From assembly GCA_000469685.2 (NCBI GenBank), contig LS997563.1, positions 42,996,651 through 43,060,650 on the forward strand: a DNA stretch of 64,000 nt. The letters are read 5' to 3'. Of the stretch, positions 1 through 12,710 are shown in pieces (position 1 is the first letter of the stretch; every line of letters begins with the position of its first letter). Made by a program: the position numbers and the translations under genes. The notes under the pieces were generated by a model. The model ran no database searches, had not been told where the DNA came from, and worked only from the letters and a program-made list of their open reading frames with translations. The DNA is from Haemonchus contortus (lineage: Eukaryota; Nematoda; Chromadorea; Rhabditida; Trichostrongylidae).

Positions 1-39
1 AAGAGAATATACACTCTAGAAATCTTTGGCGTTAATCAA

Positions 40-115
40 TCCCTTTCATGAGATGCAGGGCGCATTCGACTTCCATTCAAAATCGTAGCGGCGTTCCGAT
101 CGCGTATTTGGTCAG
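40..115 (-). mobile_element. SINE tail
   Basis: Matches the 3' part of the tRNA-derived SINE seen at 12450-12710 and 14235-14485 (ATGCRGGGCGCATTCGACTT-type segment). Body missing. Confidence 0.4.
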
Positions 116-173
116 TACAAGGCCAGAGGATGTAAATTCAGTAGACCCTAGAGTTATGGAAGGTTTTGTCGTC

Positions 174-216
174 TCTCTCTCTCTCTCTCTCCCCCCCCCC
201 CCCCCCCCTCCTCCTC
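174..216. repeat. CT microsatellite and C tract in intron 2 of copy 1 or beyond
   Basis: TCTCTCTC followed by runs of C. The poly-proline frame through it is an artefact. Confidence 0.9.
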
Positions 217-291
217 TCCCTCCCCGCTTACCACTACCATTCCCGTTAAAGTTGAGCATGAGTATTATAAGTAAGTATGTGAATATAGCAC

Positions 292-1063
292 CTGTAGCAT
301 GCAGCAGGTCCTTCTTCGAAGTTGTCACCATCATGTAATCTAATACAGTCGGCAATAATTGTTCCATTGAAGTACTTGTTCACGACTGAAAATATAATAT
401 ACTGCGGAAATTTCTTTAAAAAATCAATAGCTGTCCAATGTCACTTTTTCTGTAGGAAAAAAAGCTCAAAAAATCTTGTTTGATGTTTAAGAAGGGAAGC
501 GGACGTTTGAAACTTTTGAAGACTCTTGAGGGAGACGTCTGAATACGAGCCCCATTTAGTATCGTGGCGACCGCGAGTCAGTCCTTTTATCCTCCCAGAA
601 GGGTCTTTCATTGGCTGATTTCGGAAAGGCTGGGAGACATTGTTTAAGCATATGTGGCCTATGGAACGAGTTCGGATAGTCAGCAAATGTACAAGCCACA
701 TGTGCTTCTGTCCTCCCAAACAGGGCTGATACTAATTATTCGACCCTACCGGGAGGGAGGCCTTTTTGGCTTTGGCGGAGAGCTGGGATTCGATTCTTGG
801 ATTGGATTTAGTCCCCAATGCGGCGCCACTCGACAATACCCTATTCCAGCTTTAAGAATCATACCATACCTGGGTACGAATCTCAGGTGAAAAAGTTCAG
901 ATCTTTAAAAGAAATCCTTACCGATTATGCAGACGTCTCCTTCACAGGTTTCAGTGCAGTTAGTGTGTCCTTTGGGAGAAATATGGAATGGGCATCTGGT
1001 GCAAGTGAGCTTGGCATAGATGGTGGTGATGAGGGCAAGGAGTAGCAAGGAGAGGAATTGCAT
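292..1063 (-). CDS. Copy 1 of secreted ten-cysteine (three-finger/ET-module-like) protein, 3' end off the window
   Basis: Exon 1 is 922-1063 and exon 2 is 292-385; later exons would lie left of base 1. Exon 1 starts MQFLSLLLLALITTIYA, a typical signal peptide, followed by LTCTRC, NCTETC and EGDVC. It ends at donor G|GTAAGG in phase 1. Exon 2 follows acceptor TTTTCAG and reads VNKYFNGTIIADC then EEGPAACY, ending AG|GTGCT in phase 2. The phases match those of copies 2-5. Seven cysteines are visible; the remaining three are expected in exon 3 (CACSTKDRC in the others). Known: this cysteine pattern is typical of extracellular three-finger domains. Inferred: a small secreted protein. It is the most diverged copy and lacks the transposon load of the others. 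The start is chosen because it opens the signal peptide 6 bases after an acceptor. Function is unknown. Confidence 0.75.
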
Positions 1064-1075
1064 TTTTTTCTGAAA
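1064..1075 (-). promoter_or_regulatory. Probable spliced-leader trans-splice acceptor, copy 1
   Basis: On the minus strand TTTTCAG is followed by six bases and then the ATG of exon 1. An acceptor this close to the start codon, with no upstream coding sequence in frame, is what nematode SL trans-splicing produces. An ordinary 5' UTR intron is the alternative. Confidence 0.5.
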
Positions 1076-1149
1076 AGAATACGATTTTTTGGGATTTGGA
1101 ATTGGAGTGATATAGAGCAAATGAAGATGTATCAAGAAAGACACACGAA

Positions 1150-3333
1150 AAGGTAGGCCTATAATATTGGGAAAACCGAGTACAGTATCAATAAAGGAAA
1201 GAAAACGGATATGTGGGTGGGGTTTTTACATCAACTATGTTGATTCCTCTGAGACGTTGGCTGCCAGAAACTAATAGAAGAAACCCACCAATGGGAACTG
1301 TGCAATGCTCTCAAAGAACCCGCCCATAGGTTGATCAATCGTTTTTGGCTTTTCTACTTTAAACTTCGGATTTTTGAACACAATTCACACTTAAGTGGCT
1401 CCACTCACCATTACAGCAATTTTTGAATTTTGAATAAAGTTTTTTTTTTAGAATTGATCCCATATTGTATGGAGGCGTAGTTCGTGGACACATACAATGG
1501 TGGCAATCTTTTCGTCTTTCACTCTTCATCTTAAACGTCTAAAAATGTCATCTACTTGGGAGAAGGCGAAATTGCCCCGTCCCATTGAGGCTACCCTATC
1601 TAAGGAGTCCATGTTAGCTGGAAAATCAAGAACAATTCTCCCTATGAAGTTGTATGTAGTAAAGTTCCGGTCCAGGGGAAAGAAGAGGGAGAGGGAAGAG
1701 GGGGAGGGGGTGGTGTATGAAGTCTTATAAAAGTGCATGATCAATTCTTGGATGAGTTTTGGAAGCTTCTGCAATGACGTGGCTTCGAAGTTTCTGAATT
1801 AATTGCATATTATTATTACCATTTATCATATATGTATGTATTTATATGTATACGCACTGTCGACGAAAATATTCACATTATGTAAACGTAAATTTAATCA
1901 AGATATTTTATTTTTGGTGCCCTGATGGAGGGAATCACTGGTAGCAACCAAATAGTATCATGAACGGCTTTTTCTTTTGAAAGAAGCATAATCTGCACAA
2001 CTTGAGAAATACAGTAGTAGTAAACAGGTCAGAAAAACTCAAAAATCATCGAAGAACAAGTTTGTAAGAGATTGCCGGACCTTTACATCATGTCCTCTTA
2101 TGGTTACCAAGATCCAATTCCGCCCATTTCAACTGCTAACGCATCCAACATTCCCCAACTTAATTGGTTCCAGACTTGTCTGGGTGAAGAAAAACGTTGA
2201 CTTCATTATTGGATTCGGTTCAGCCCAAACTGCACTTTGAGCTGAGCTCAAGCATATTCGGAAATTCTACGAATCCATTGGAATTTCCCTGCCATCGGGC
2301 TTTATACCCTCCCGCGAACCCCTTGGATATAATCATCGTAAGCATGGATATATGCAGTCCTCACAGCCTATTTAGTTTCTAAGAAAAATTGTTTGAAAAA
2401 CGCATGAGTATGTGATTGTAACTTTGTATAATGTACAATAAGAAATGATAATAACTGAAAGCATTGGGAGTCTTATTTTGAGATTGCGCCGTTCGAATTC
2501 CATTCTCTATAGCAGCAGCTTCAAAATGCATGTAGAGTCCATTCAATGAGTTGTGATTGTAACCATTTAAAGCCTGTTGAAATCAGTCACCTTTAAAAAC
2601 TACTCTGTTTCCGTTAGAAGTCCAGTTCGTGATAATTTTGGATCTTATAAAGTGAAATAATAGAAGTGAGAGTGGAGAGTAGTGCAAAAATAATGGCAAA
2701 AAAGCGTGGAAATTGACGGATTTTATGAAATGTAAGGTTTCAAAAGGAAGAGGAAGAAAGGGACTCATACGAGATTATGCGTCTGTAGCCGTCTGGATGT
2801 CTCCCTCATAAGCGTGCTATTCGTCAGCGTCCTAAGGTTTCATTGTGAATGGTACAGGCTCAACGAAGCCGTCATGACACGGCCACTTTTGGGTGGGAGC
2901 GTACGTCGCTCGAGCTGGTTTTGAGCCCTGAGCCCTTATAATATCCTGTTGAGGTACATTTTCGACCCAACGGTGTCGCATGTTCATTCCTGGAAGAGAG
3001 GGATGGGGGAGAGCGGCCTCACCTACGAAGAAATCTCATCCTGGGGGAAACTCGCCACCCAATTCTTCGTGATCGTGATAGGATCGGGGTTAACGAAAGC
3101 GGGTGGGCCCGTTGGGGTGATAGTGGGTTGAAAACTACATGAGAGTTCTTTTCGAATAACTTTTGTTTACTTTCTACTTCCAAGATTGCCATACGAGTTA
3201 TAACTGATTTATCTTTTTTTTTCTATATAAGGTGCGAAGTACTGATCCACACTATCCTACTTATCTCATCCGTGGATAAAGTTCTTGGCCCCGCCGCCAC
3301 ACGCTACATCCCCTGCATACGCCATAGACGCAG
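1150..3333. other. No recognised gene
   Basis: Intergenic sequence upstream of copy 1. A GC-richer open frame at 2949-3131 (EEISSWGKLATQFFVIVIGS) is protein-like but has no support beyond openness. Confidence 0.5.
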
Positions 3334-3337
3334 TTAA

Positions 3338-3996
3338 AGGCACAGTTCACGATAATTCTGGGTAATCCAGATTATGATGAAAAATGGAAGACAAGTTCGA
3401 AACTAGTGCGACTGAGGTGAAGAAACTGCGTGCATCGGTGTTTCCAAAATGAAAAAAGGCTTCGAAAAACCGGTAAAAAAGGGGCTGGACGAGAACGAAA
3501 CTAGAAAAATGAAGAAGAGTGGGGCGCGCGGACAATCTAAACAGTGTGTTTCACTGCACGCGCGTGGGTCCTGGTGCGAATAACAGACAATGGTAAGAAA
3601 AAATTCATTCATCATAAGCGTAAATGAACTTAAAAACCCTAGTGACAGCAGAAGTAGCTCACCTTTTTCAGCCTCGAGTAGGAAATTAAATAAGGGATCG
3701 CGGGAGCAAAAAGAAAAACAGAGGAAAAAACATTGGGAGAAAAAATCGTTTCATTAGCTGTCTGTGCGTGGGTCATAGAACGAATAATAGCAATCTGTAT
3801 TGTCTCGACACTCGTCTAACGTGACACCGATCGAGGGGCGGGAAAGCGAACTACGGCAGCAACGGGGCTTCCACTGTGCCCTAAGCGCCGAGATTGTGGG
3901 AGCGAGAGGGTCCCTTCTACAACCCATGAGGGGGGGGGGGCGCTGAGTATTCCTTAAGGAAGAACTCAGTAACCTTTCTTATCGTGAGCCGTGCCT
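3338..3996. mobile_element. TTAA-flanked terminal-inverted-repeat element (piggyBac-like, non-autonomous), copy a
   Basis: Flanked by TTAA at 3334-3337 and 3997-4000. The left end is AGGCACAGTTCACGATAAT; the right end, reverse complemented, is AGGCACGGCTCACGATAA. It is 659 bp with no transposase. TTAA target duplication is the hallmark of the piggyBac superfamily. This copy is outside the tandem units, so it is an independent insertion. Confidence 0.7.
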
Positions 3997-4402
3997 TTAA
4001 AGATTCCTAAATTTCGATATTAAAAACATAAAGATGAATTTTTGAAGGAACTACTTTAACATTTTCTCGGATATTGCCCAAAAGAATCAATTAAACAATC
4101 CCTGCAACCTGTACGAATTGTAAATTTGTCGAATTGAATGATGAGTAAGACCGCTCGGATGATCATCACCAGCAATTAATACGGATTTAGTCCATCAACA
4201 ATGGCATCAGCGGGGAAATACATCATAATAACCGGATCGATAATGTTGCAGATTTGATCAATAATCGATCTTCTTCCAGATGATCGGCTCGAAAACGGGG
4301 CTTCTCAAGAAGGCTTCAAAAGAGTAAAAGAAAATTGTGGAGTTCCAGTTACAATAAAGCTTTTGAAAATTGCCCATCACCCTCTGGGTAACTTTGTAGG
4401 TA

Positions 4403-4928
4403 CAGTAGCGCTCAAAAGTCTTCGGTGAAATCCTTTGACGCTTTTTCGTTCACAAATTCTTTCCTAGTAGACCAAATGGCGCGAAATTAAGAGCAGTTTA
4501 ACTAGAACATATTTCACTCTACCCAACACTATTTGACTGCGAAGCTGCAATATCCACAGATAGAGTAAGGTGTTTGTTACGGTAGCACATTTTGGTGAAA
4601 CTAAAGTTGTTGACGTCTGCACTAATTCGCACCTTATCCGCGTGTTTCTCATCTATTGTGTTCGGCATCACCGCTCCTACACTTTAGACATGACAAAAAG
4701 GAAAGAGATTCTAGAAGGACCATCATCTGTATTTTCAGTCGATTTTGAGTTCATGTTCTTTGGAATATTTGGAACACTATCAGATTGTAGGTCAATAGTG
4801 GTAAATATTCACAATACATCCACGCTCAAAATATAGAAATTTCGCGTTATTAGGCCCAGTAGGAAAGGAGTTACGACTGAAAAGTACGGCAAAAGAGCCA
4901 TTTCACCGAAGACGTTTGAGCGCTACTG
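4403..4928. mobile_element. Tc1/mariner-type MITE, family 1, copy a
   Basis: Terminal inverted repeats CAGTAGCGCTCAAAAGTCTT, continuing to GGTGAAAT, on both ends with one mismatch. TA at 4401-4402 and 4929-4930. 526 bp, no transposase. The open frames inside are incidental. Confidence 0.82.
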
Positions 4929-4930
4929 TA

Positions 4931-7900
4931 TATCTGGTGTCCGGATTGAGTACCTCTGAAGTTGAATTACTTACAGTTAGTCACACATCGGCGATGAGCT
5001 TACCCTTAACAGTGCCTTACAAATCGTGAGTCTTCTGATAACTTTCAGAGTGTTCAAGTGATATATTACTAGTAGCTTGTAAAAAATAGTCTGACAAATT
5101 TAAAGTAAAAGCAGCCTTTGGAAAACTCAAAAAACACATTTGAAATGATTACTTTGAAATAATAAATTTTTAATAATGAATTTTCCAAAAAAAAACTTAA
5201 AAATTTTTGAACTACAACGAGGTGGCGTCTGAAAATTTTGGAGCAGGAAAGAAGAAAAGAATAACTAGTACTCATCTAGATCATTTGACTGCCTGTAATT
5301 ACCCGACCGAGGCTATTAGGCAAAGTAAAAAACCCTTCAATGATGTTCTAGCACGAATTATCGGATTAAGCTGAGAAAACTTCCACAGAAATAGTTCTCA
5401 GAACTGGTTCCGTTCTAGCATTACTTAGGTTCAACCTATTTGATTAGTAAAGATATTTTTCAAAAATAACAAAAGATATTCGATGGCAAGTGGCTGTAAT
5501 GTAATGAGTACGAAATGTCTGGTCTATTTTAGAGGGCGGATAGAGGGATAGAGCGATGGTTGTTCACCTGTCATACACTACAAAACCTCCCCCTCTGTCT
5601 CTCGTTGTCGCGCTCATCTCCCCGTGATTCTGCACAAATATTGAAGTCTGAGGGGGACTGAACATTGTTCAGTTATCTCCAAATTACGAAAGAGGATTCA
5701 GAGGGTTGGTCTGGGGCCATCGCTGAAGGGATAGGGTCATTTGTTGGGAGCTATTTCACTTTGAGTATTCCAAAAGGGCTGAGAAATTCCGACCGAGGTA
5801 ATTACGTTCGTGGTTTGACGGTATTCCTTTGTGTTCATTACCAGAGGATTGTCCCAAACGTGAAGATTTGTCGAGATCTATAGGGATGGCTGCAGAGCAG
5901 CTGGAAAAAGAAAGTCGAATTCATTCATTGAGCATTTCGAGGAAATTTTTCGTTGCTGGAAGCTAGCCTTCCCAAAGTCCAACTTCCAAAAAGCCACTCT
6001 TAAGTAGGTAATCGAAGATACCGATCCATTGAACTGTTAGGATAGAATATGACGATGGACAAAGCATTTCTACGGGGTTTCCTCAGCTGCTGGGCGAACT
6101 AACAGCTGGTAGGTACATACATTGTCCCTTATTTACAGACAGATTCACCCTGCCTTCAGGAGTCTTTAACATTCCCATCTTGGGCATACATAGTGTTAGT
6201 GGGGGATTAAAGAGTGCCCTGAGCCCTCATAGTCCCCTTTGTGGGCCAACTTGCGATACGACAAAACCACATGTCATTTCTTAAGCCTCACATTTCTTAT
6301 CAAAAGTAAATTTGTGAAGTCCAATTCATCCCGGTTGATTTTCTATGATTATCTAACATGATTTTTAGGGAAAACTAAATTTTTTGAGTTAGGGTTTTAA
6401 GAATTCTTACAGTTTTTCTTCATTCAAGTAGGTATAGGGCTGCAAACAAATCAATCGTTATAGTATACTAATATGATACAAGAACTACATCAACAGTAAA
6501 TTTGTGGGGCCCTAAGTAGGCCGTGGTACGAAGGTTCCATGCAGTTCATTCTGTTGCTGCGCTCCAATAAAGGAAGGTCGCCGACATAAACCGCCGCTTT
6601 TGATGAATTTCGATGTTTTTCTTTCGGGACTTCAAAGCACTCCGTTTTATTTACTCATGCTTTGTCATCCTAGAGATAGATAAACGAATAGACAATTTCG
6701 ATTAATTTTTTTTTGTAATGCGCCATACATCTTTTGTCCTTCCATTCTTTTTATGACATTAGTGCTTCTATTTTCTATATGATTTAGATTAGGGTTTTGA
6801 CGCCGCTAGACTGCAGGCATAATGGACTTTTGGACCTTATTGCAATTCGAGAGCCGCGGTTTTTTTATTTTTTTATTTTGACTATTTATTTTTATTATTT
6901 TACATAAATATCTACGAACTGTTATAGCTCCATAGATGACTCACATGAGTTTAGTATTTCTCTTGAAATTGTAGAAATTGTGATAACTGTAGCTGTGCCA
7001 GATAGGAAGGACCTGCGGCTGGAAGTTTGTGAAAATATAAGTTCATCCAGAAAAAGCAAGGTGGAAAAATCTCAATTACTCTTGCTGAGATTCCGACATA
7101 TGTCGAACGCCTCGGGCGATAATTGTGACCAATTTTATTTTCATAGATTGAAAAATAATCAATAATGTAATAGTTATTCAAAGAAAATATAAAATCGTTC
7201 AGTAATTGTCCAAAGACAAGTAGACCTAAGAGCTCCTCCGGGAATTCGATCTTTTTCCCGATGCTTGGGTTCATTGAACTAACTCACTGCTCTCCACATA
7301 AGATTTTAAGTCAACATTCAACTTTTTCCAATACTGTACTCGAGTTTTACTCGAGTAAATATGGTTCCTAGAATGTCTAAACTGAGCTAATCTGGGCGGC
7401 CTTTTCGCCAGTGACTGGGTGACTAAGTTTTTCGCAAACATTTTTTCACAAAAGCCCCTTCTCATTGTGGAGTGGGCTGTACTTAAGTACTTGCACTGTT
7501 GATGACGAATGTTGTCAATTAAGAAACGAAATCTTGGCGATGTAGTGTCCTGGATAAGTCTCACTGGAAGCTTGGAAATGGTTGTCGCGGTAGGTTTGCG
7601 TCAAAATGTGAGTAGAGAGGATTTTTCACTGAGCTCTCCACCTCTCTCCTTGAAATACTCCGAGAGAATACTGCGTAACGCCAGTCTTTTCCGATGGCGA
7701 CTACCAGCGGAATGTCTCATGAGAGTGAGAGCGACTATAGCCAGAAACATGTGGAGCAATGGACAAATCTCACCTATTGCTTACACGGTATTGCTAGTTC
7801 GCTTCCTTACTATCTTGAGCATAACACTATGGGTGTTTATTCGACGTTTTTCAAATCTTTCTGTAGTACTTTCTTGGAACTCTAAAGTTATTCCTTTTAT

Positions 7901-8889
7901 TTACTATGCTTATTGTGTAGCGCAAAGATTTTGGACAGTACGCGTTCATGGCGCAATAAGGGGAATCTGGAATGGTCTTGTCGCTTTTCTTCTTACTCAC
8001 TTCCCATAATCTTTACTTTGTGACTCCTCTTAATACCCCTAAAATGCTTTTGTGCATTCTATCAGTCTTCAAAACGAAAGGGCCCAAGCAAAACAGATGG
8101 AACGATTCGATTCGTATTCGTGGAGGAGAAGTTGTATCAATAGAACGATGACGATTTTCTGTCCTATGCCTCCATTTTTCTACGAAATAATAAACTTCGG
8201 AGTCAAATTTGCAGGATGAAGTCAAAATCCAAGGTTGTCTGCCATTTTTTCAATGCGCTACGTATATGACAAAACCTCTGGTATCGTGCTCATACTGTGG
8301 CATTTGAAAACTGCTCACTACTCTGAGTGCAGATTTGTTGTCAAAAAGGTGGTACCACATAGAATGGAGTAAGCCGTTTTTATAATTCGAATAGGATTCG
8401 ATCCCACGATGAAACTTGAGCTGATACGACATCTCTAAGCGTTGTGCCAGCACGGTACCACTCACTTCAGACTTGAGAGCAAAATCTCGAATCGCAGATG
8501 AAAAAAAAAGTTTGTTAAAGCGGATAGATGAAGGAAGCGAGTCAAACCCGAAGCTATATACACCTTTTACATGCTACTACAATAGCTAATATTCTTAAAT
8601 TTTGCCTTTCAACTGAGCTTCGGGTCTGTTTCCTCCCCCTTATATTTTTTAATACTTTGTCATAATATTATCGTTCGTAATAATTTATTAGATCTTACCG
8701 GTTTGATTTGGTCTCTCTTTACTAGAACTCATGTTTCCTTTAGATACAAAGTGGATAGAATAAGTTCAGTATTTTTATTGTATCATTCCATTAATGTCAG
8801 TGGGTTTTATACCTGAGGAGAGCAAAAAATATTATTCTGTATCATCGATTATATCAATAAATATCATGTCTCGAACGGAGCTGGTGAAT
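4931..8889. other. No recognised gene; one longer open frame
   Basis: AT-rich sequence. The frame at 7509-8009 (+, 166 codons) and an overlapping 63-codon frame at 7694-7885 are both open; no splice structure, family or duplicate supports either. Confidence 0.4.
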
Positions 8890-9120
8890 TGGCAAACAGT
8901 GCAGTAGCACCCCCCGTCTGGTTCGGATATCGGATTCGGAATCGTTATCCGCTCATGCCAATCAGTCCTTCCATCCTCCAGGGTCGATCAACTAGTGCCG
9001 GGGACCCATCAGGAGGATGAACTTGTACATCAGCTGGCTACCGCAATTCATTGTAATGACTTATAAACATTCAAAACTGCCACTATGATCCCGAATGGAA
9101 TGGGAGGGACTAGCCCAAAA
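8890..9120 (+). mobile_element. tRNA-derived SINE copy
   Basis: Shares the body CAGTCCTTCCATCCTCC / CAGCTGGCTACCGCAATTCA / CATTCAAAACTGCCACTATG with the other copies. The Pol III box region is eroded. Confidence 0.5.
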
Positions 9121-9259
9121 TGGGAATGATCAACGACAATTGCTTTGTCCTTATCCCTTGTTATATCTGAAGATAGGCAAAAGTAAATATCGCTATTCTG
9201 TACAATTATTATCATCAAAAGTGTTATGTCAAAAAATAGAACGAGATTAATGGTTATTA

Positions 9260-9661
9260 TTGCGAACTATCACTTATTATCAGCTAGTATTATGTCAAGA
9301 GATAACCACAGTAGGAGATTCTTTTATTACGTATTATTATTGGGTCGATATATTATTGGCCATTATGATATCAAAAAGGGAACAGATTAAGAATGAAGAT
9401 CGGAAAAAATTGGAAAATCATTCTGAAATGAAGCTGGCCATCGCACGGACGGATCCGTGTGAAGTTTTAGCTGTCATGATTACGGTATGTGTAAATAATA
9501 AACTGCAGAAATGCGTCAGCGATGACACACACTCCCAGACCTGTTTTGCGGTTTTCAATAGTTCAGCTGAGGATTATGACGAACGAATGAATGAGCATAG
9601 TACGGATTCAGTAAGTATTATTGGAAATAAACAAAAAAACAACAAAGTCATTAAACTGTAG
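9260..9661 (+). other. Open frame of 133 codons, unrecognised
   Basis: Composition is protein-like (ISKREQIKNEDRKKLENHSE, EVLAVMITVCVNNKLQKC) and it contains a good internal donor (ACG|GTATGTG at 9483). No homologue recognised and no second copy in the window. Could be an exon of an unrelated gene or chance in AT-rich DNA. Confidence 0.25.
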
Positions 9662-10469
9662 AATTGGCTATCAAAATGATTTTTGGATAAAAAATCAATC
9701 GATATTGATAACTTGAAGCTAGCAGGCGGAGAATCAATCGAAGGGCGAAAGTACTGTCAACGCACTGTAATGGACTCGGCGCTCGAGAGTCATGGCCAGA
9801 ACTGGTAGTACCCGCTTCTGACCCAAACGGATCTGATTCTTTTGAAGTGTTCCAAAGTTTCTTTTACGTTGCTCAGTCCCGTTTTCGTAATGTACCCGCG
9901 TATTCGTCGTACGTTCAGAAGCGTAGTGGTCATTTGAATGGTTTATGGGCGTTACAGTGCCTCGTGGAGGCCCATTCGATGTATATGCCTGTGCACTAAT
10001 TCTCTCAGACGAGTCTTCGACCAATTATTAAATCACTGAGGGATGGGAGGTTCCGTCAGCTCAGGCGGGTACCGTGATGAGAGTTGATCTTTGGACAACG
10101 GTAACCCATCACTTTGTACTGTCCCATCTTCGTCCAAGAAAAGAAGGATCAAGTTTTGATTCAGTGAATGGCTGATCGGATCAGCTGTTGAATTTTATGT
10201 CATTAAGTGGGCTCACGGTAGCATGTAGGGAAGGATAGCATAACGTATCTTGGAGGTATTGATTAACGCTAGTGTGAACCGTTGCTTGCACTTCACCAGT
10301 TCTACGCTAAGCCTTGGACTATACATTAACTATTTTCCAGGTTTCTTGATTTCACTCGATGCTAGGTTGATTGGGGAACATAGGAGGGGTTTCCGTGACA
10401 AGTGGCTCCGTTACCATTTGCATGGTACGGAAATCAAATATCTGATCGAATTTTCCAAGTAAGCGATCG

Positions 10470-10690
10470 ATCCGTTTCCTTTTGGGGTTCAGGGCGCACT
10501 ATCGCGTGCATCATCCGGGGATCAGATCCCAGATTGCTTCCACCACCCTTCCAGGGTTCAATGATTGGTACAAGTCTCGTCCGGGGAATGAGGGGGGATG
10601 AAAGCACTGACTTATACATCAGCTAGCCACCGCATGTCTTTGTATAGGCTTCATAGGCATTCAAAACAAGGAATAGTTTTCTGAATGCAG
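10470..10690 (+). mobile_element. tRNA-derived SINE copy
   Basis: B-box-like GGGGATCAGATCCCAG, then the SINE body with GGGATGAAAGCACTGACTTA and CTAGCCACCGCA. Confidence 0.55.
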
Positions 10691-11359
10691 TGTGAATGAG
10701 TAGGATCATACTGAAAACGGGTCTGATACTCGTCAAAGAAACAATCATTATTGGCTTAGAGAGCGATCATCTATCATAATCCGCTCAATCTTTTTTATGG
10801 CACTCAAATTTGCATAGTAAAGATTCCACGGGTCGTAGGTTTTCATTACCGTCACCACTATCATTGCAATTTCAGTCAAAATAAGAAAACCCCCATCATA
10901 AATGGACAAATACTATGAAGAAATATTTAGTACATAGAAACGGCTACGATACAAGTCACAGGTGAGATGGAAGGCCGGTAATCGTCAAGATCCACTTGCG
11001 ATTGAAAATACGCTAAACAGCCGCCGTCACTGAGGGCTGAGAGCTGGTTATTTACCTGGCCGGATATGCGACCGGAGGTAAACGACTCACCAACGCCGTA
11101 CACCAAATATAGCCACTTTCAGGAGTTTACCATTCCACAGATTTATGATTAGCCGTGATAGGAACAGCTTTTATCAGAATTTATAAATTCTTCAGAAAGG
11201 TGGGTAAGAAAGGCCTAAAATTTTTTATGGTACTCTTCCGAACTCATCCAACGTTGAAGATTCATTACCGTCTGTCTTTCTTCAAACGGGTCAACTCTAT
11301 GGGGTAGGAAAACAGAAAATTGTTCTAGTTTATGAGATGTAAGTCATCAAACCAAAAAG

Positions 11360-11610
11360 GAGATGGTCTAGTGCCAAATAGCTCACGCTAGCCAACGCAT
11401 GGCCAGGGGATCAAATCCAGGGTCGATACTCGTTTGAGCCAATCCGGCTTTTCAGCTCTCCCTGGGCAATAATTGGACCGAGGATCTAGGAGGATCAATG
11501 CACTGGCTTGAACTCGGCTAGCAACTGCAAGTCATTGTATTGGCCACGTACGCATTCAAATGCCACTACGATCTTGAACGGAACTCGATTGCGGAGCGCA
11601 TCCCAGGATT
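11360..11610 (+). mobile_element. tRNA-derived SINE copy
   Basis: A-box-like GGTCTAGTGCC, B-box-like GGGGATCAAATCCAGG, then the body GGATCAATGCACTGGCTTGA and CAACTGCAAGTCATTGTA. Confidence 0.6.
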
Positions 11611-11879
11611 CATTTGTAGAATTTAATTGGAAGAATTTTGAAAATATTGCTAGCGATTGTTTACTATACACATAATTTATATCTAACTTCTCGCTCATTT
11701 CCAAATATCTATAATATATAAAATGAAGTATTTATTATTTATAATGTAATATATATTTTTTAATGTTTCTATTAAAATGAATGGGCGATTACATATTGAA
11801 TTAACGCAATGTTCTCATGAGCATAGATGATTCAAGTCAGCGCACTTGCTGTTTGGAGGCTAGAGATTAGGATATAGCG

Positions 11880-12190
11880 CCGAAGGTAGAACGTGGGATG
11901 GTGGAGTGAGGCACTTCTAACTGCACTCAGAGTCTGGGGATCGAATTTCACCCGGAAGGACCAACATCGACTTTGCTTTTTTGGAACTTTTTTTCGCCTA
12001 TTGGATCCAGTCGCGTTTGCTATTCCACAGCTATAAAATGCACTCTCATCGTAGCATCGACTGGATTTTACGATTCAATATTGTTATCTAGGAGAGCTAG
12101 GTAGGGTAGTGGAAGGAGAGCGGGGCCTTTCTACGCATGGTCCGGGGATCGAATCCTAGATCTATACTCGCCCAACAATTTTTAAAGTCC
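11880..12190 (+). mobile_element. Two partial SINE heads
   Basis: 11880-11970 and 12090-12185 each carry a Pol III-like head (GGTGGAGTGAGG ... GGGGATCGAATTTCACC; GGTAGGGTAGTGG ... GGGGATCGAATCCTAG) without the full body. Confidence 0.5.
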
Positions 12191-12449
12191 ACTGATGCAA
12201 CATTTCACGATTGCTTTTCTAGATTGAAGAGAGAGTCATGGCGCTTTCCGAAGCGTTCCGTTGTTTTCTGTCCTTCTTCTTCCCCACTGATGAGTTTCCA
12301 TGGATGTCAGTTGAATCGCTTAGCTCCCGAAAAGTTCCGCCAGGCTGGAATTTAATTTTTCCTGGGTCTTTTAGTACCCTTAAAACCATTCTTCGCTGAA
12401 TCGTCCTCATGAAAGAACACATGAGATAAAGGACGAAGTCTACGGGCGT

Positions 12450-12710
12450 TACTCAATCCCGTCTGATGGATGCGCCCCGTCATCTGACTCTTATTCAGAA
12501 TCGTATTGGCATATTGAATGTGTATGAGGAAATGACTTGCGGTAGCCAGTCAATGTACAGCTCAGTGCTTTATATTTCCCCAAACATGCTGGGTACCAAT
12601 CAACCGGTCCCTGAGAGATGAGAGGCTTGATTGGCCCGGGCAGATATCCATCTGGGATTTGAACCGCGACCATATGCGCCACTTGCCACTACACCTCCTC
12701 CGCTTATCAA
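12450..12710 (-). mobile_element. tRNA-derived SINE copy, well preserved
   Basis: The minus strand shows A-box GGTGTAGTGGCAAGTGG, B-box GGTTCAAATCCCAG, then the shared body. The protein-like open frames here are incidental. Confidence 0.68.

Noticed and set aside
48..367. Open frames with proline or glycine/arginine runs on both strands
   Set aside because: They read through a CT/C microsatellite; only the short exon 2 segment (292-385, minus) is supported, in another frame.
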